Below are positions 26,752 through 34,679 of a stretch of DNA of 64,000 nt, in pieces. The DNA comes from Pseudorhodoplanes sinuspersici (GTDB taxonomy: Bacteria > Pseudomonadota > Alphaproteobacteria > Rhizobiales > Xanthobacteraceae): the NCBI RefSeq assembly GCF_002119765.1, contig NZ_CP021112.1, forward strand, positions 1,978,501 to 2,042,500. The letters run 5' to 3'. Each line of letters starts with the position of its first letter. Position 1 is the stretch's first letter. The notes beneath the pieces are model-generated. The model ran no database searches, was not told the DNA's origin, and saw nothing but the letters and a program-made list of their open reading frames with translations. Position numbers and translations under genes: made by a program.

Positions 26752-27942
26752 ATGAACCGCTACGAACGTCCGCGAGCCGGATTGACGATCGCGCTGCCGC
26801 GCGCCGATCGCAGCATCGAGAATTTTGCGGTGTCGACGCCGGCCGACTTTCCACAAAAAGTGGATGCGCCGCTCAACCGCATCGCTTTCGCCGCGGCACA
26901 TGTCGTGGCCGATCCGCTGGCAGACGGCGACCCGTGGCTCGACGCCGCCGTTGACTGGGACCGCACGATCGCATTTCGCGAGCATCTTTGGGATCTCGGC
27001 TTCGGTGTTGCCGAAGCGATGGACACCGCGCAACGCGGCATGGGCATGAGCTGGCCGCAGTCGCTGGAACTGATCCGGCGTTCGGTCGCAGCAGCAAAGC
27101 CGCGCAACGGGCTCGTTTTTTCCGGCGCCGGCACTGATCAGCTTGCGCCGGAAGATGCAAAAAGCATCGACGATGTGATCCGTGCCTATGAAGAGCAGAT
27201 CGCAGCCATCGAGAGTTTCGGTGGCCGCATCATCCTGATGGCTTCGCGCGCACTGGCGCGCGTTGCGCAATCCGGCGACGATTATCGGAAGGTTTATAAC
27301 CGTGTGCTGTCACAGGTGAAGGAGCCGGTGATCATTCACTGGCTGGGCGATATGTTCGATCCGGCGCTGGCCGGTTACTGGGGCGCAAAGGATTCGAATG
27401 CGGCGATGGATGTCGCGGTCGAGGTCATCAATGCGAATGTCGCGAAGGTCGATGGCGTGAAGATTTCGCTGCTCGACAAGGACAAGGAGATCGCCATGCG
27501 CCGCCGCCTCGCCAAGGGTGTGCGGATGTATACCGGCGATGATTTCAATTATGCCGAACTGATCGCCGGCGATGATCAGGGCTATTCCGACGCATTGCTT
27601 GGTATTTTCGATGCCATTGCGCCGGCGGCTGCCGCAGCGCTGGTGGCACTGTCAAAGAATGACGGTGAGACTTTCCACGATATTCTTGGTCCCACCGTGC
27701 CATTATCGCGGCATATCTTCCGCAGCCCCACGCGATTCTACAAAACCGGTGTCGTGTTCATGGCTTATCTCAATGGTCATCAGAACCACTTCACCATGGT
27801 GGGCGGTCAGGAAAGCACGCGTTCGACGTTGCATCTCGCCGAAATTTTCCGGTTGGCTGATGCGGCGGGTTTGCTGCGTGATCCGGAACAGGCGGTGGCG
27901 CGGATGAATGCGGTGTTGGCCATAAGAGGCGTTGGAATTTGA
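26752..27942 (+). CDS. DUF993 family protein (dihydrodipicolinate synthase-like barrel)
   Basis: A 396-aa protein of the DUF993 family, distantly related to class I aldolase-type TIM barrels. Visible features are LVFSGAGTDQL, IIHWLGDMFDPALAGYWG, VDGVKISLLDKDKEIAMRRRL with a lysine at the position of the Schiff-base lysine in DHDPS-like enzymes, and MYTGDDFNYAELI. A retro-aldol or lyase step on the oxidised sugar is a reasonable inference. Start ATG 26752 follows GAGGA. It sits between the Gfo/Idh/MocA gene and the isomerase/epimerase gene, separated from both by hairpin repeats. Confidence 0.85.
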   Translation: MNRYERPRAGLTIALPRADRSIENFAVSTPADFPQKVDAPLNRIAFAAAHVVADPLADGDPWLDAAVDWDRTIAFREHLWDLGFGVAEAMDTAQRGMGMSWPQSLELIRRSVAAAKPRNGLVFSGAGTDQLAPEDAKSIDDVIRAYEEQIAAIESFGGRIILMASRALARVAQSGDDYRKVYNRVLSQVKEPVIIHWLGDMFDPALAGYWGAKDSNAAMDVAVEVINANVAKVDGVKISLLDKDKEIAMRRRLAKGVRMYTGDDFNYAELIAGDDQGYSDALLGIFDAIAPAAAAALVALSKNDGETFHDILGPTVPLSRHIFRSPTRFYKTGVVFMAYLNGHQNHFTMVGGQESTRSTLHLAEIFRLADAAGLLRDPEQAVARMNAVLAIRGVGI

Positions 27943-28091
27943 GTATTCAGAGCTATCGCGTCCCGGGCGCAGTGCATCGTGTAGCGATGCGCTGCAGAAC
28001 CGGGACCCATCTTTTCATCTAACTGGGTCCCGGATCAGCAGCACTGTACTTCGCTTTGTGCTGCACCGCGTCCGGGACACGAGATCTGGCC
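27943..28091. repeat. Hairpin repeat region
   Basis: Contains nested inverted tracts built on GTCCCGG and ACCGGGAC, including GCATCG/CGATGC and GGGTCCCGG copies. This matches another dispersed element type of Bradyrhizobium-like genomes. It lies between the DUF993 gene and the isomerase gene and holds no ORF of note. Confidence 0.65.
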
Positions 28092-28955
28092 ATGCGCGAC
28101 CTTTCCAAGGACCATCACTGGCTCTCCATTAACACCGCGACGGTGCGTCAGCAGGCCGATTTTGTCGGCATTGTCGAAGCTTGTGCGCGGCGAGGCATCC
28201 GCGCTGTGTCGCCGTGGCGCGACCAGGTGGCGCATGTGGGACTGGATCGCGCTGTGAAAGCGGTGCGCGATGCTGGCTTGCAATTGTCCGGCTATTGCCG
28301 CGGCGGCATGTATACCTGCGATGCCGCGCACAAGCAGGAGATGCTCGACGACAACAGGCGCGCGATCGACGAGGCAGCGGCGCTGGGCGCGCCCTGTCTT
28401 GTCCTTGTCGTCGGTGGTTTGCCGCAGTTCTCCCGCCCAGGCTCGCAGCCCAGCAAGGATATCCGCGCGGCGCATGCGCAAGTGACCGACGCCATTGGAC
28501 AACTGCTGAATGATGCGAAAGCGGCCAAGGTGCCGCTCGCGGTCGAGCCGTTGCATCCGATGTATGCGGCGGATCGCGCCTGCGTGAACACGCTGCGGCA
28601 GGCGCTCGATATCTGCGATGTGCTCGACCCCGCACGCTCAGGCGCGCTCGGCGTTGCGATCGATACCTTCCATGTATGGTGGGATGCCGACGTGTGGGAG
28701 CAGATCGATCGTGTCGGCAAAGAGCGGATGCTGGCTTTTCATGTTTGTGACTGGCTCGTGCCGATGAAAGACATGCTCCTCGACCGCGGCATGATGGGTG
28801 ATGGCGTCATCGATATTCCCGCCTATCGCCGCGCTGTAGAAGCGCAAGGGTATAAAGGCTTCGTCGAGGTGGAGCTTCTCTCCAATGACTGGTGGTCGCG
28901 TCCGTTGGACGAGGTGCTCGACACCTGCATTGCGCGCTATCAGACTGTCGTCTGA
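28092..28955 (+). CDS. Sugar phosphate isomerase/epimerase-type TIM-barrel protein
   Basis: A 287-aa AP-endonuclease-2-like xylose isomerase barrel: INTATVRQQADFVGIVEACARRGI, LVLVVGGLPQFSRPGS, LAVEPLHPMYAADRACVN with the metal-ligand glutamate, VAIDTFHVWWD, FHVCDWLVPMKDMLLDRGMMGDG, and GYKGFVEVELLSNDWW. Glu, Asp, His and Glu at these places match divalent-metal ligands of the family. It probably isomerises, epimerises or eliminates on the product of the dehydrogenase two genes upstream. ATG 28092 chosen; upstream codons fall in the repeat. Confidence 0.85.
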   Translation: MRDLSKDHHWLSINTATVRQQADFVGIVEACARRGIRAVSPWRDQVAHVGLDRAVKAVRDAGLQLSGYCRGGMYTCDAAHKQEMLDDNRRAIDEAAALGAPCLVLVVGGLPQFSRPGSQPSKDIRAAHAQVTDAIGQLLNDAKAAKVPLAVEPLHPMYAADRACVNTLRQALDICDVLDPARSGALGVAIDTFHVWWDADVWEQIDRVGKERMLAFHVCDWLVPMKDMLLDRGMMGDGVIDIPAYRRAVEAQGYKGFVEVELLSNDWWSRPLDEVLDTCIARYQTVV

Positions 28956-29171
28956 TCAATCCGATATGGTGCGCTCACGGTCCGGCATCGGGCCGTCCGG
29001 TGTCGCATCGTTATTGCGTTCGTCGCCGTCTGGCCGTTCCGGACTTTGCTCGTAGGTTTCGAGCGCGACGTCGTCATCATTCCGGGCCGGCTGAATTTCA
29101 GTACTCTTGCGTGCCGGCCGTCCTCGATTGAAGACGGCATCCGGCGAAGGGCGGGGCCTGGGTTTGTCCAT
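28956..29171 (-). CDS. Small hydrophilic hypothetical protein
   Basis: A 71-aa highly charged protein, MDKPRPRPSPDAVFNRGRPA then KSTEIQPARNDDDVALETYE, ending in acidic and arginine-rich sequence. No domain recognised; probably disordered. The start at 29171 is inferred from the sequence character, since the longer open frame to 29402 crosses the csbD start. It converges on the isomerase gene with no space between the two stops. Moderate confidence that it is translated. Confidence 0.5.
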   Translation of the reverse strand: MDKPRPRPSPDAVFNRGRPARKSTEIQPARNDDDVALETYEQSPERPDGDERNNDATPDGPMPDRERTISD

Positions 29172-29304
29172 GGCACTGAATCCCGTTTGGACCTGTAAGG
29201 GTAACGCGGAATTCGGCTCACGTGTTCCGCCTTCAGGAACTATGCGCAATGCCATACGTTGTCTCCACACAAAATCCCTTTCCAACGCAACGGAGGAACC
29301 ACGG

Positions 29305-29508
29305 ATGGACTGGAATCGTGTGGAAGGTAACTGGAAGCAGATGAAGGGCAAGGTGAAGGAACAATGGGGTCGTCTGACCGATGACGATCTCGACGTCATC
29401 AACGGCCGCCGCGATCAGCTGGAAGGCAAGATCCAGGAGCGTTATGGCCTTGCCAAGGATCAGGTGAACAAGGATATCGACGATTGGTACAGCGCCCAAC
29501 GCTGGTAA
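29305..29508 (+). CDS. CsbD-family stress protein
   Basis: A 67-aa hydrophilic protein, MDWNRVEGNWKQMKGKVKEQ then WGRLTDDDLDVINGRRDQLE and YGLAKDQVNKDIDDWY: the complete CsbD fold. Members are abundant general-stress proteins of unknown mechanism. ATG 29305 has GGAGG 8 nt upstream; the frame is open to 29107 but lacks family sequence there. A rho-independent terminator follows, so the gene is monocistronic. Confidence 0.92.
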   Translation: MDWNRVEGNWKQMKGKVKEQWGRLTDDDLDVINGRRDQLEGKIQERYGLAKDQVNKDIDDWYSAQRW

Positions 29509-29529
29509 ACAAATCGGCATTAACCTGTG

Positions 29530-29556
29530 AAAAGGGCTCGTAAACGGGCCCTTTTT
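29530..29556 (+). terminator. Intrinsic terminator after csbD
   Basis: AAAAGGGC (29530-29537) pairs with GCCCTTTT (29548-29555) across a 10-nt loop, with a run of T at 29552-29556. Confidence 0.82.
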
Positions 29557-29707
29557 GTTGTCCACACCGCGTCCGAGATAAAGAATTCACTATCTCGCCA
29601 CGCGCTTATAGCGGTTTAACGAGATTGTATCTGGCCGGCCTGAGGATGGTCGTCACCGAGCCGCGGCTATATAGAATAATCGATAGCGCGCTCTGTGGGA
29701 GCGGCCA

Positions 29708-30385
29708 ATGTTGCGTTTTTTGACTGTCAGTCTGGTCGCAGCGGGGCTATGTGCCGGCGCCAGTCATCATGCGCTGGCGCGGGATGAATTCAGCAGCGCG
29801 TTGATGTTGCAGCCGCGCTCTTCAATGGCCGTGAAGTGGCATCTCGCCCAAACTCAGATGAGCGATGATGCGGCGCGTCTTGACGCATGCCGGGTCGATG
29901 CCGAGGCTTGCGCCATCGAAGATAAGCGATTTGGAGACATTGTCGATGCTGCGCGAGCCCGCGTTGGGTTGGCGCGAATTGGCGAAATCAATCGCACTGT
30001 CAATCTGATGATCCGGCCGGTGAGCGATCTGCAACGCTTCGGCGTTCGCGATCATTGGTCGACGCCGCTGGAGACATTACGAGCCGGTGTCGGCGATTGC
30101 GAGGATTATGCCCTCCTCAAGTATCTCGCCTTGCGTGAGGCTGGCTTTGCCGAAAGCAATCTGCAATTGCTGATCGTGCATGATCCAAAGCTGCGTTCGG
30201 ATCATGCGGTGGTCGCCGTTCGTCACGACGGTCGCTGGATCGTTCTCGACAACCGCACATTGGTGATGGCTGACCTGCGATCGACGCTGCTGTTCAAACG
30301 CTATCGCGTGCTGGCGCGGTTCGGGCGTGACGGGGATGCGCCGGACTATGCCAGCCTCGCGCTTTCGGCCTCTGAAATTATGTAG
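29708..30385 (+). CDS. Periplasmic transglutaminase-like cysteine protease (LapG/BTLCP family)
   Basis: A 225-aa protein with a signal peptide (MLRFLTVSLVAAGLCAGASHHALA). The catalytic triad is visible: Cys in GVGDCEDYALLKYLALREAG (about residue 137), His in SDHAVVAVRHDG (about 168), Asp in WIVLDNRT (about 180). The family includes LapG, which cleaves type I-secreted adhesins in the periplasm under c-di-GMP control. A candidate substrate is encoded at 37866-41231, 7.5 kb away; no LapD-like receptor is seen in the window. Confidence 0.87.
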   Translation: MLRFLTVSLVAAGLCAGASHHALARDEFSSALMLQPRSSMAVKWHLAQTQMSDDAARLDACRVDAEACAIEDKRFGDIVDAARARVGLARIGEINRTVNLMIRPVSDLQRFGVRDHWSTPLETLRAGVGDCEDYALLKYLALREAGFAESNLQLLIVHDPKLRSDHAVVAVRHDGRWIVLDNRTLVMADLRSTLLFKRYRVLARFGRDGDAPDYASLALSASEIM

Positions 30386-30400
30386 CGCGTTGTTTCGTTC

Positions 30401-30443
30401 GCATGATCTTCGGAAAACCGGTACCCACTTTTCCGGATCATGC
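30401..30443. repeat. Dispersed inverted repeat, family A; supplies the stop codon of the gene at 30438
   Basis: GCATGATC (30401-30408) and GATCATGC (30436-30443) with inner CGGAAAA/TTTTCCG arms. The minus-strand TGA at 30438-30440 lies inside the right arm, so the neighbouring gene ends in the repeat. Confidence 0.75.
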
Positions 30444-31139
30444 TTGTGCTGCTTCCAGTTCCCGCACCCGGGCCTTGCAGCTTTCCAGTTCGTCTTCCAG
30501 CTGTGCAATATTCTGCAATAGCCGCTCGCTGGTGAGCTTCAGGAAATAAAAACCGAAGTCCGGGTCCTGGAAATACAATTCGCGGACCTTGTCGTAGATG
30601 ATGAACAGCACTTGCCCGTCTTCCAGGCACTCGACCGTCGCGGTGCGCTTGTTGTCCGGCGACAAGAAACCGAGCTCGCCCATGACGCGGCCGGGCGGCA
30701 GCACGATATTGAATTCCTTGACGAGGAATTTGCCGGTGACGGTGTAGTACATCGCATTGGCGACATCGCCTTTGTGGAACAGAGTGTCGCCAGCCTTGAA
30801 GTTGCGCTTGGTCATGAATGGCTTCAGCCACTCCATGTCGAGGTCGCCCTGCGAGGCAACCTTCACCCGCTTCACCAGTTGCTGGATCTGATAGAGGCGC
30901 ACGCAGTTGATCGGCAGCAGCACCGCATACATGAAGAAGGTCGGCAATGCCTTGGCCAGCACGCCATAGCCCATGAACAGGATATTGCTGATGATCGCCG
31001 CGATGCGCAGTGGGATCATGGTGCGCAGCGTCACCGATGCGACGTAGAAAATGCCTCCGATCAGGCCCAGCAGATTCGCCAGATCCATCTTGGATATGAT
31101 GAGGTCCACCAGATAGGCGTAGATGATGTTGAAATCCAT
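30438..31139 (-). CDS. Membrane protein with three TM helices and a cyclic-nucleotide-binding domain (Popeye-like layout)
   Basis: A 233-aa protein. Three hydrophobic segments (about 20-38, 42-60, 64-80) are followed by a cyclic-nucleotide-binding beta-roll (about 100-205): FKAGDTLFHKGDVANAMYY, VTGKFLVKEFNIVLPPGRVMGELGFL, KRTATVECLEDGQVLFI. GELGFL and KRTATV occupy the phosphate-binding cassette. A coiled-coil tail follows. Three TM helices plus this domain is the layout of animal Popeye proteins, membrane cAMP receptors; the link is architectural, not proven homology. It lies downstream of an MBL hydrolase and a class III cyclase. Confidence 0.82.
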   Translation of the reverse strand: MDFNIIYAYLVDLIISKMDLANLLGLIGGIFYVASVTLRTMIPLRIAAIISNILFMGYGVLAKALPTFFMYAVLLPINCVRLYQIQQLVKRVKVASQGDLDMEWLKPFMTKRNFKAGDTLFHKGDVANAMYYTVTGKFLVKEFNIVLPPGRVMGELGFLSPDNKRTATVECLEDGQVLFIIYDKVRELYFQDPDFGFYFLKLTSERLLQNIAQLEDELESCKARVRELEAAQA

Positions 31140-31259
31140 TGGTCACTCCGATGGCCGATCGGCGGGTCGGGCCCAAGCTCAATATGTTTCACGCCCGGCA
31201 GGGGCGGGCAAGAATCGAATGCCTCAATAGCGCGTCGGCGCTGCCATGGCCGGGCTTTG

Positions 31260-32084
31260 CTACAAGCGGATGACGGCCTGCTCCATGGCGGCGATGGTGC
31301 CCGGACGCACCGCCCGCGCCTCGGCGAGAATAGCATCCATCGTATCGTCGTCGTGTTCGGGCGCGTGATGGAATAGGCAAAAAGTCTTTACCCCTGCGGC
31401 ATCGGCGAGCCGCATGCCGTCGCGCCAGGTGGAATGGCCCCAGCCCTTCTTGGCGTCGATCTCGTCCTCAGTATAGGTTGTATCGTAGATCACGAGATCG
31501 GCGTCCCGCGTCAATGCCACCAGCGCGGCGTCGTGATCCTCACGGCGCCCTTCATTATCGGTCAGATACGCCACCGACCGGCCGGCATAGTCGATCCGGT
31601 AGCCAGTCGCCCCGCCCGGATGGCGGAGTGCAATGGTCCGCACGGTGACCTCGCCGAGCACGATGGTCTGGCCGGCGGTGAAATCGCGATAGTCGATCAC
31701 CGCCTGGAATGTCTCGATTCCGATCGGGAAAAGCGGCTCACTCATCATCATCTGCATCACCGCCTTTAACCGGAAATCGGGCAACAGATTTCCCGCCCAG
31801 AGACGAAATCGGTGTTGCGGCTGGTAGAACGGCGCAAAAAACGGAAGGCCGGCGACATGGTCGTAATGGCAATGCGTCAGCAGGATATCAGCGTCGATAT
31901 CGTCTCCTTGCGCAAGAAGCGTATTGCCGAGTTCGCGCAGACCGGTGCCGGCATCGAGGATGATCAGGCGGTCGCCGCAGCGGACCTCGATACATGGCGT
32001 GTTGCCCCCATAGCGCTGCGTCGCTGGTCCGGGGCACGGGATTGAGCCGCGCACGCCCCAGAAACGAATCGTGAATTCCGACAT
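31260..32084 (-). CDS. MBL-fold metallo-hydrolase, possible phosphodiesterase
   Basis: A 274-aa metallo-beta-lactamase-fold hydrolase. Metal-binding motif THCHYDHVAGLPFF (about residues 70-83), further His in IALRHPGGATGYR, Asp in DLVIYDTTY and His in FCLFHHAPEHDDD. The N-terminus FWGVRGSIPCPG and NTPCIEVRCGD resemble the ribonuclease Z / cyclic-phosphodiesterase-like branch. Lying between a cyclase and a cyclic-nucleotide-binding protein on the same strand, it could degrade the nucleotide; that is inference. ATG 32084. The gap to the cyclase gene holds large inverted repeats. Confidence 0.83.
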   Translation of the reverse strand: MSEFTIRFWGVRGSIPCPGPATQRYGGNTPCIEVRCGDRLIILDAGTGLRELGNTLLAQGDDIDADILLTHCHYDHVAGLPFFAPFYQPQHRFRLWAGNLLPDFRLKAVMQMMMSEPLFPIGIETFQAVIDYRDFTAGQTIVLGEVTVRTIALRHPGGATGYRIDYAGRSVAYLTDNEGRREDHDAALVALTRDADLVIYDTTYTEDEIDAKKGWGHSTWRDGMRLADAAGVKTFCLFHHAPEHDDDTMDAILAEARAVRPGTIAAMEQAVIRL

Positions 32085-32160
32085 TGATTGCTTCGCCCCG
32101 TCCTCGGCCGTTCAGGCTCTTAAACTATCCATATCGTAAGCGATCCTGGATTTGGATCAC

Positions 32161-32326
32161 TAGTGTTCTGTTTCCAACGCTCGTATTCCCTTGCCGCAAT
32201 CTCTCGTACGAGCGCTGGAGATTAAAGAACACGAGCAGCTTTCTGATTCTAGTGCGGTTTTGGTTCTGACGTTCCGATGAAAGACGTGTCGCGCCAGTGA
32301 TCGGAACGTCAGAACCACCGCACTAG
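32161..32326. repeat. Two adjacent long inverted repeats
   Basis: First: GTGTTCT...CGCTCGTA (about 32163-32188) against TACGAGCG...GAACAC (about 32208-32232), imperfect. Second: CTAGTGCGGT plus GGTTCTGACGTTCCGAT (32249-32278) against ATCGGAACGTCAGAACC plus ACCGCACTAG (32300-32326), nearly perfect. No ORF. They lie between the cyclase and MBL genes. Confidence 0.75.
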
Positions 32327-32368
32327 CGCAAATTTCCGCAGTGCGCGATGAACTGTCGTGTTGCGGCA

Positions 32369-34642
32369 TTATTTCGTATCGAATGCAAAGACGCCGTCCC
32401 ATTGTGCTGGCGGCGGCGTGACGCGGAACGCATCGATCCGGGCCTGATAGAGGTCGAGCATGTCCGTCAGTCCGAATGTCTGCGGCAGGGATTTGGCTTG
32501 CTGCAACGCCCTTTCGGCGCCCGGCCAGTCTCGTTGCCGATAGCGGCCCATCATGTCCTTGACGAGCGCAACGAAGGACGTGAATTCATCGCTCTTGGCG
32601 ACAGCTTCATCGCCGATAAGTGCATAGACGCTTTCAGGCTCGGTCTTGCCCTTCACTGTAATGAAGTCGATCTGGATCGTGGCAAATTTGTCACCCACTT
32701 TCTCCGCTGTCTTTGCGCCAAGAATGATCGGCGTGCCGTACGATTTCGAACGGCTTTCGAGACGCGACGCGAGGTTCACAGAATCGCCCAGCACCGAATA
32801 ATCGAAACGCAGGTCGGAGCCCATATTGCCGACCACGCAGGTGCCGGTATTAATGCCGAGGCCGATATTGATCGGAAAGAACGGCTTGCCGTCTTCCTGC
32901 GCTTCGGCCTGACGCTCCCGGTTCAGTTCCGACATCTTGCGCAGCATATCGAGAGCGGCGGCACAGGCATGGCTTTCATGATCGTTGTCGTCCAGCGGCG
33001 CATTCCAGAACGCCATGATCGCATCGCCGATATATTTATCGATCGTCCCTTTGCGCTCGACAATCGCGTTGGTCAAAGGCGTCAGCAGCCTGTTCATCAA
33101 CAGAGTCAGGCCTTGCGGATCATCTTTGAAGCTTTCCGAAATGGTGGTGAACCCGCGTACATCGCTGAACAGGATCGTCATGGTGCGCGTCTCGCCGCCG
33201 AGCACGAGCTTCTTTGGCGAATTGGCAAGTTGCTCGACCAGATCGGGCGACAGATAGCGGCTGAAGGCAGAACGGATGCGGCGGCGGTCCGCCTGTTCGC
33301 GGAAGTAATTGATGAAGACCAGCGTCATGTAGGTGGCGAAGATCGCGATCAGCGGAAACGTCACATCGAATAGCAGGCCGTGCTGCGTGTACATATACCA
33401 CGAGCTGGCCGCGAGCAGTGCTGCGATCGACAACCCGAGCGCGATCAACGTCATTGCGCCGATCCACGGCGATACGACCACAAGGATGATGCCGACCAGC
33501 GCGGTCACAACGATCTCGACGCCGACGGCATAATTCGGTCGCGACAGCACCGATTGCGTCAATGCGTTTTCGAGCACTTGCGCGTGGATTTCGACGCCTG
33601 GCATCGCCGTTTCCACCGGCGTCGCCTTGATATCGAGAAGCCCGACAGCCGATGTGCCGATCAGGACGAGGCGGCCAGCGAGGCGGTCGGCCGGTATTTT
33701 GCCCTCCAGCACATCTTTCGCGGATACATAGCGGCCAGCGTCCTGCCGCGTGTAATTGACCCACATCTGGCCATTCTCGTCGGTCGGCAATTCCAGGCCG
33801 GGGACGGCAACGGCGCGAATGCCGACAGGATCGGTGCGGATCAGAATCGCGCCGGAGCCGGTGACGACACGCAGCATCTCCAGCGACATGGCCGGAACGA
33901 TCTGATCGCCCGCTTTCATCACCAGCGGAACGCGGCGCACAACGCCGTCCCGCTCGCTGCGCAGCGTCAGCACGCCTCGGCCGGCAGCCGCCGTTTCCAG
34001 CACCGGCATATTGCGCAACATGCCATCAAAGGAGATCAGGAATGGGGACGGATCGGGGCCGATGGTGGCAATGCCGGTGCGCGGCATCTCGGGTGCATCG
34101 GGAGTTGCTGTGACGATCGCTGACTGACCAAGGATAACCCTGGACTTCGCGATGCTTTGCGCCAAGACGTCGTCGTTGCTCGGAAACTCTTTCATCTTTG
34201 CGCGCGTTTGCGCATCGATCTGCGGCAGGGAATTCGCAACAAGCGCCGGCGACATGCGGTCCGGTTCCGACATGATAATATCGAAGCCGATGGCGGCGCT
34301 GCCGGCAGCCTGGATCTTATCGGTCAACTCGGCCAGCAATGTTCGCGGCCATGGCCATTGCCCCATCGCTTGCAAGCTTGCTTCATCGATATCGACGATC
34401 ACGACCGGCTTCAGCTTGGCGACGCGGGGCTTCAGTGTCTGATACAGGTCGAAGCCGCGCAGCCGCAGATTCTCAAGCTGCGCCGGATCCCAGATGCGGA
34501 GCGCGATGAAAGCTGCCAGCAGAAGAAAGCCCGAGGTCCGGCGGAGGCCGAACCACTTGAGCAGATTGAACCTCCGCTGTTTCTGACTGGCGCGCCGCTT
34601 CTCCCGGAGAAGCTTCAGTCGCTGGGCAATCTTGTTGGCCAC
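32369..34642 (-). CDS. CHASE2-domain class III adenylate/guanylate cyclase
   Basis: A 757-aa membrane receptor cyclase. N-terminal membrane helix (about 38-50), an extracytoplasmic CHASE2 sensor (about 55-365), three C-terminal membrane helices (about 375-450), and a cyclase domain (about 490-660). Metal-binding aspartates lie in FSDVRGFTT and KYIGDAIMAFW; the lysine of GTIDKYIGD is usual for ATP-specific enzymes, so cAMP is the likelier product. GTG start at 34642, poor ribosome site, 38 bp after the HlyD gene. Probably reports an envelope signal to the downstream receptor protein at 30438. Confidence 0.92.
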   Translation of the reverse strand: MANKIAQRLKLLREKRRASQKQRRFNLLKWFGLRRTSGFLLLAAFIALRIWDPAQLENLRLRGFDLYQTLKPRVAKLKPVVIVDIDEASLQAMGQWPWPRTLLAELTDKIQAAGSAAIGFDIIMSEPDRMSPALVANSLPQIDAQTRAKMKEFPSNDDVLAQSIAKSRVILGQSAIVTATPDAPEMPRTGIATIGPDPSPFLISFDGMLRNMPVLETAAAGRGVLTLRSERDGVVRRVPLVMKAGDQIVPAMSLEMLRVVTGSGAILIRTDPVGIRAVAVPGLELPTDENGQMWVNYTRQDAGRYVSAKDVLEGKIPADRLAGRLVLIGTSAVGLLDIKATPVETAMPGVEIHAQVLENALTQSVLSRPNYAVGVEIVVTALVGIILVVVSPWIGAMTLIALGLSIAALLAASSWYMYTQHGLLFDVTFPLIAIFATYMTLVFINYFREQADRRRIRSAFSRYLSPDLVEQLANSPKKLVLGGETRTMTILFSDVRGFTTISESFKDDPQGLTLLMNRLLTPLTNAIVERKGTIDKYIGDAIMAFWNAPLDDNDHESHACAAALDMLRKMSELNRERQAEAQEDGKPFFPINIGLGINTGTCVVGNMGSDLRFDYSVLGDSVNLASRLESRSKSYGTPIILGAKTAEKVGDKFATIQIDFITVKGKTEPESVYALIGDEAVAKSDEFTSFVALVKDMMGRYRQRDWPGAERALQQAKSLPQTFGLTDMLDLYQARIDAFRVTPPPAQWDGVFAFDTK

Positions 34643-34679
34643 GGCTTAAATGACTTGAATACCGAACTGAGGAAGGGCG

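Noticed and set aside
26600-28091. CRISPR-like array from repeated short palindromes
   Set aside because: The repeats are dispersed hairpins without regular spacing or spacers; no cas genes are in the window.
32348-33373. Plus-strand open frame of 341 codons
   Set aside because: Opposite the well-supported cyclase domain; no family features.
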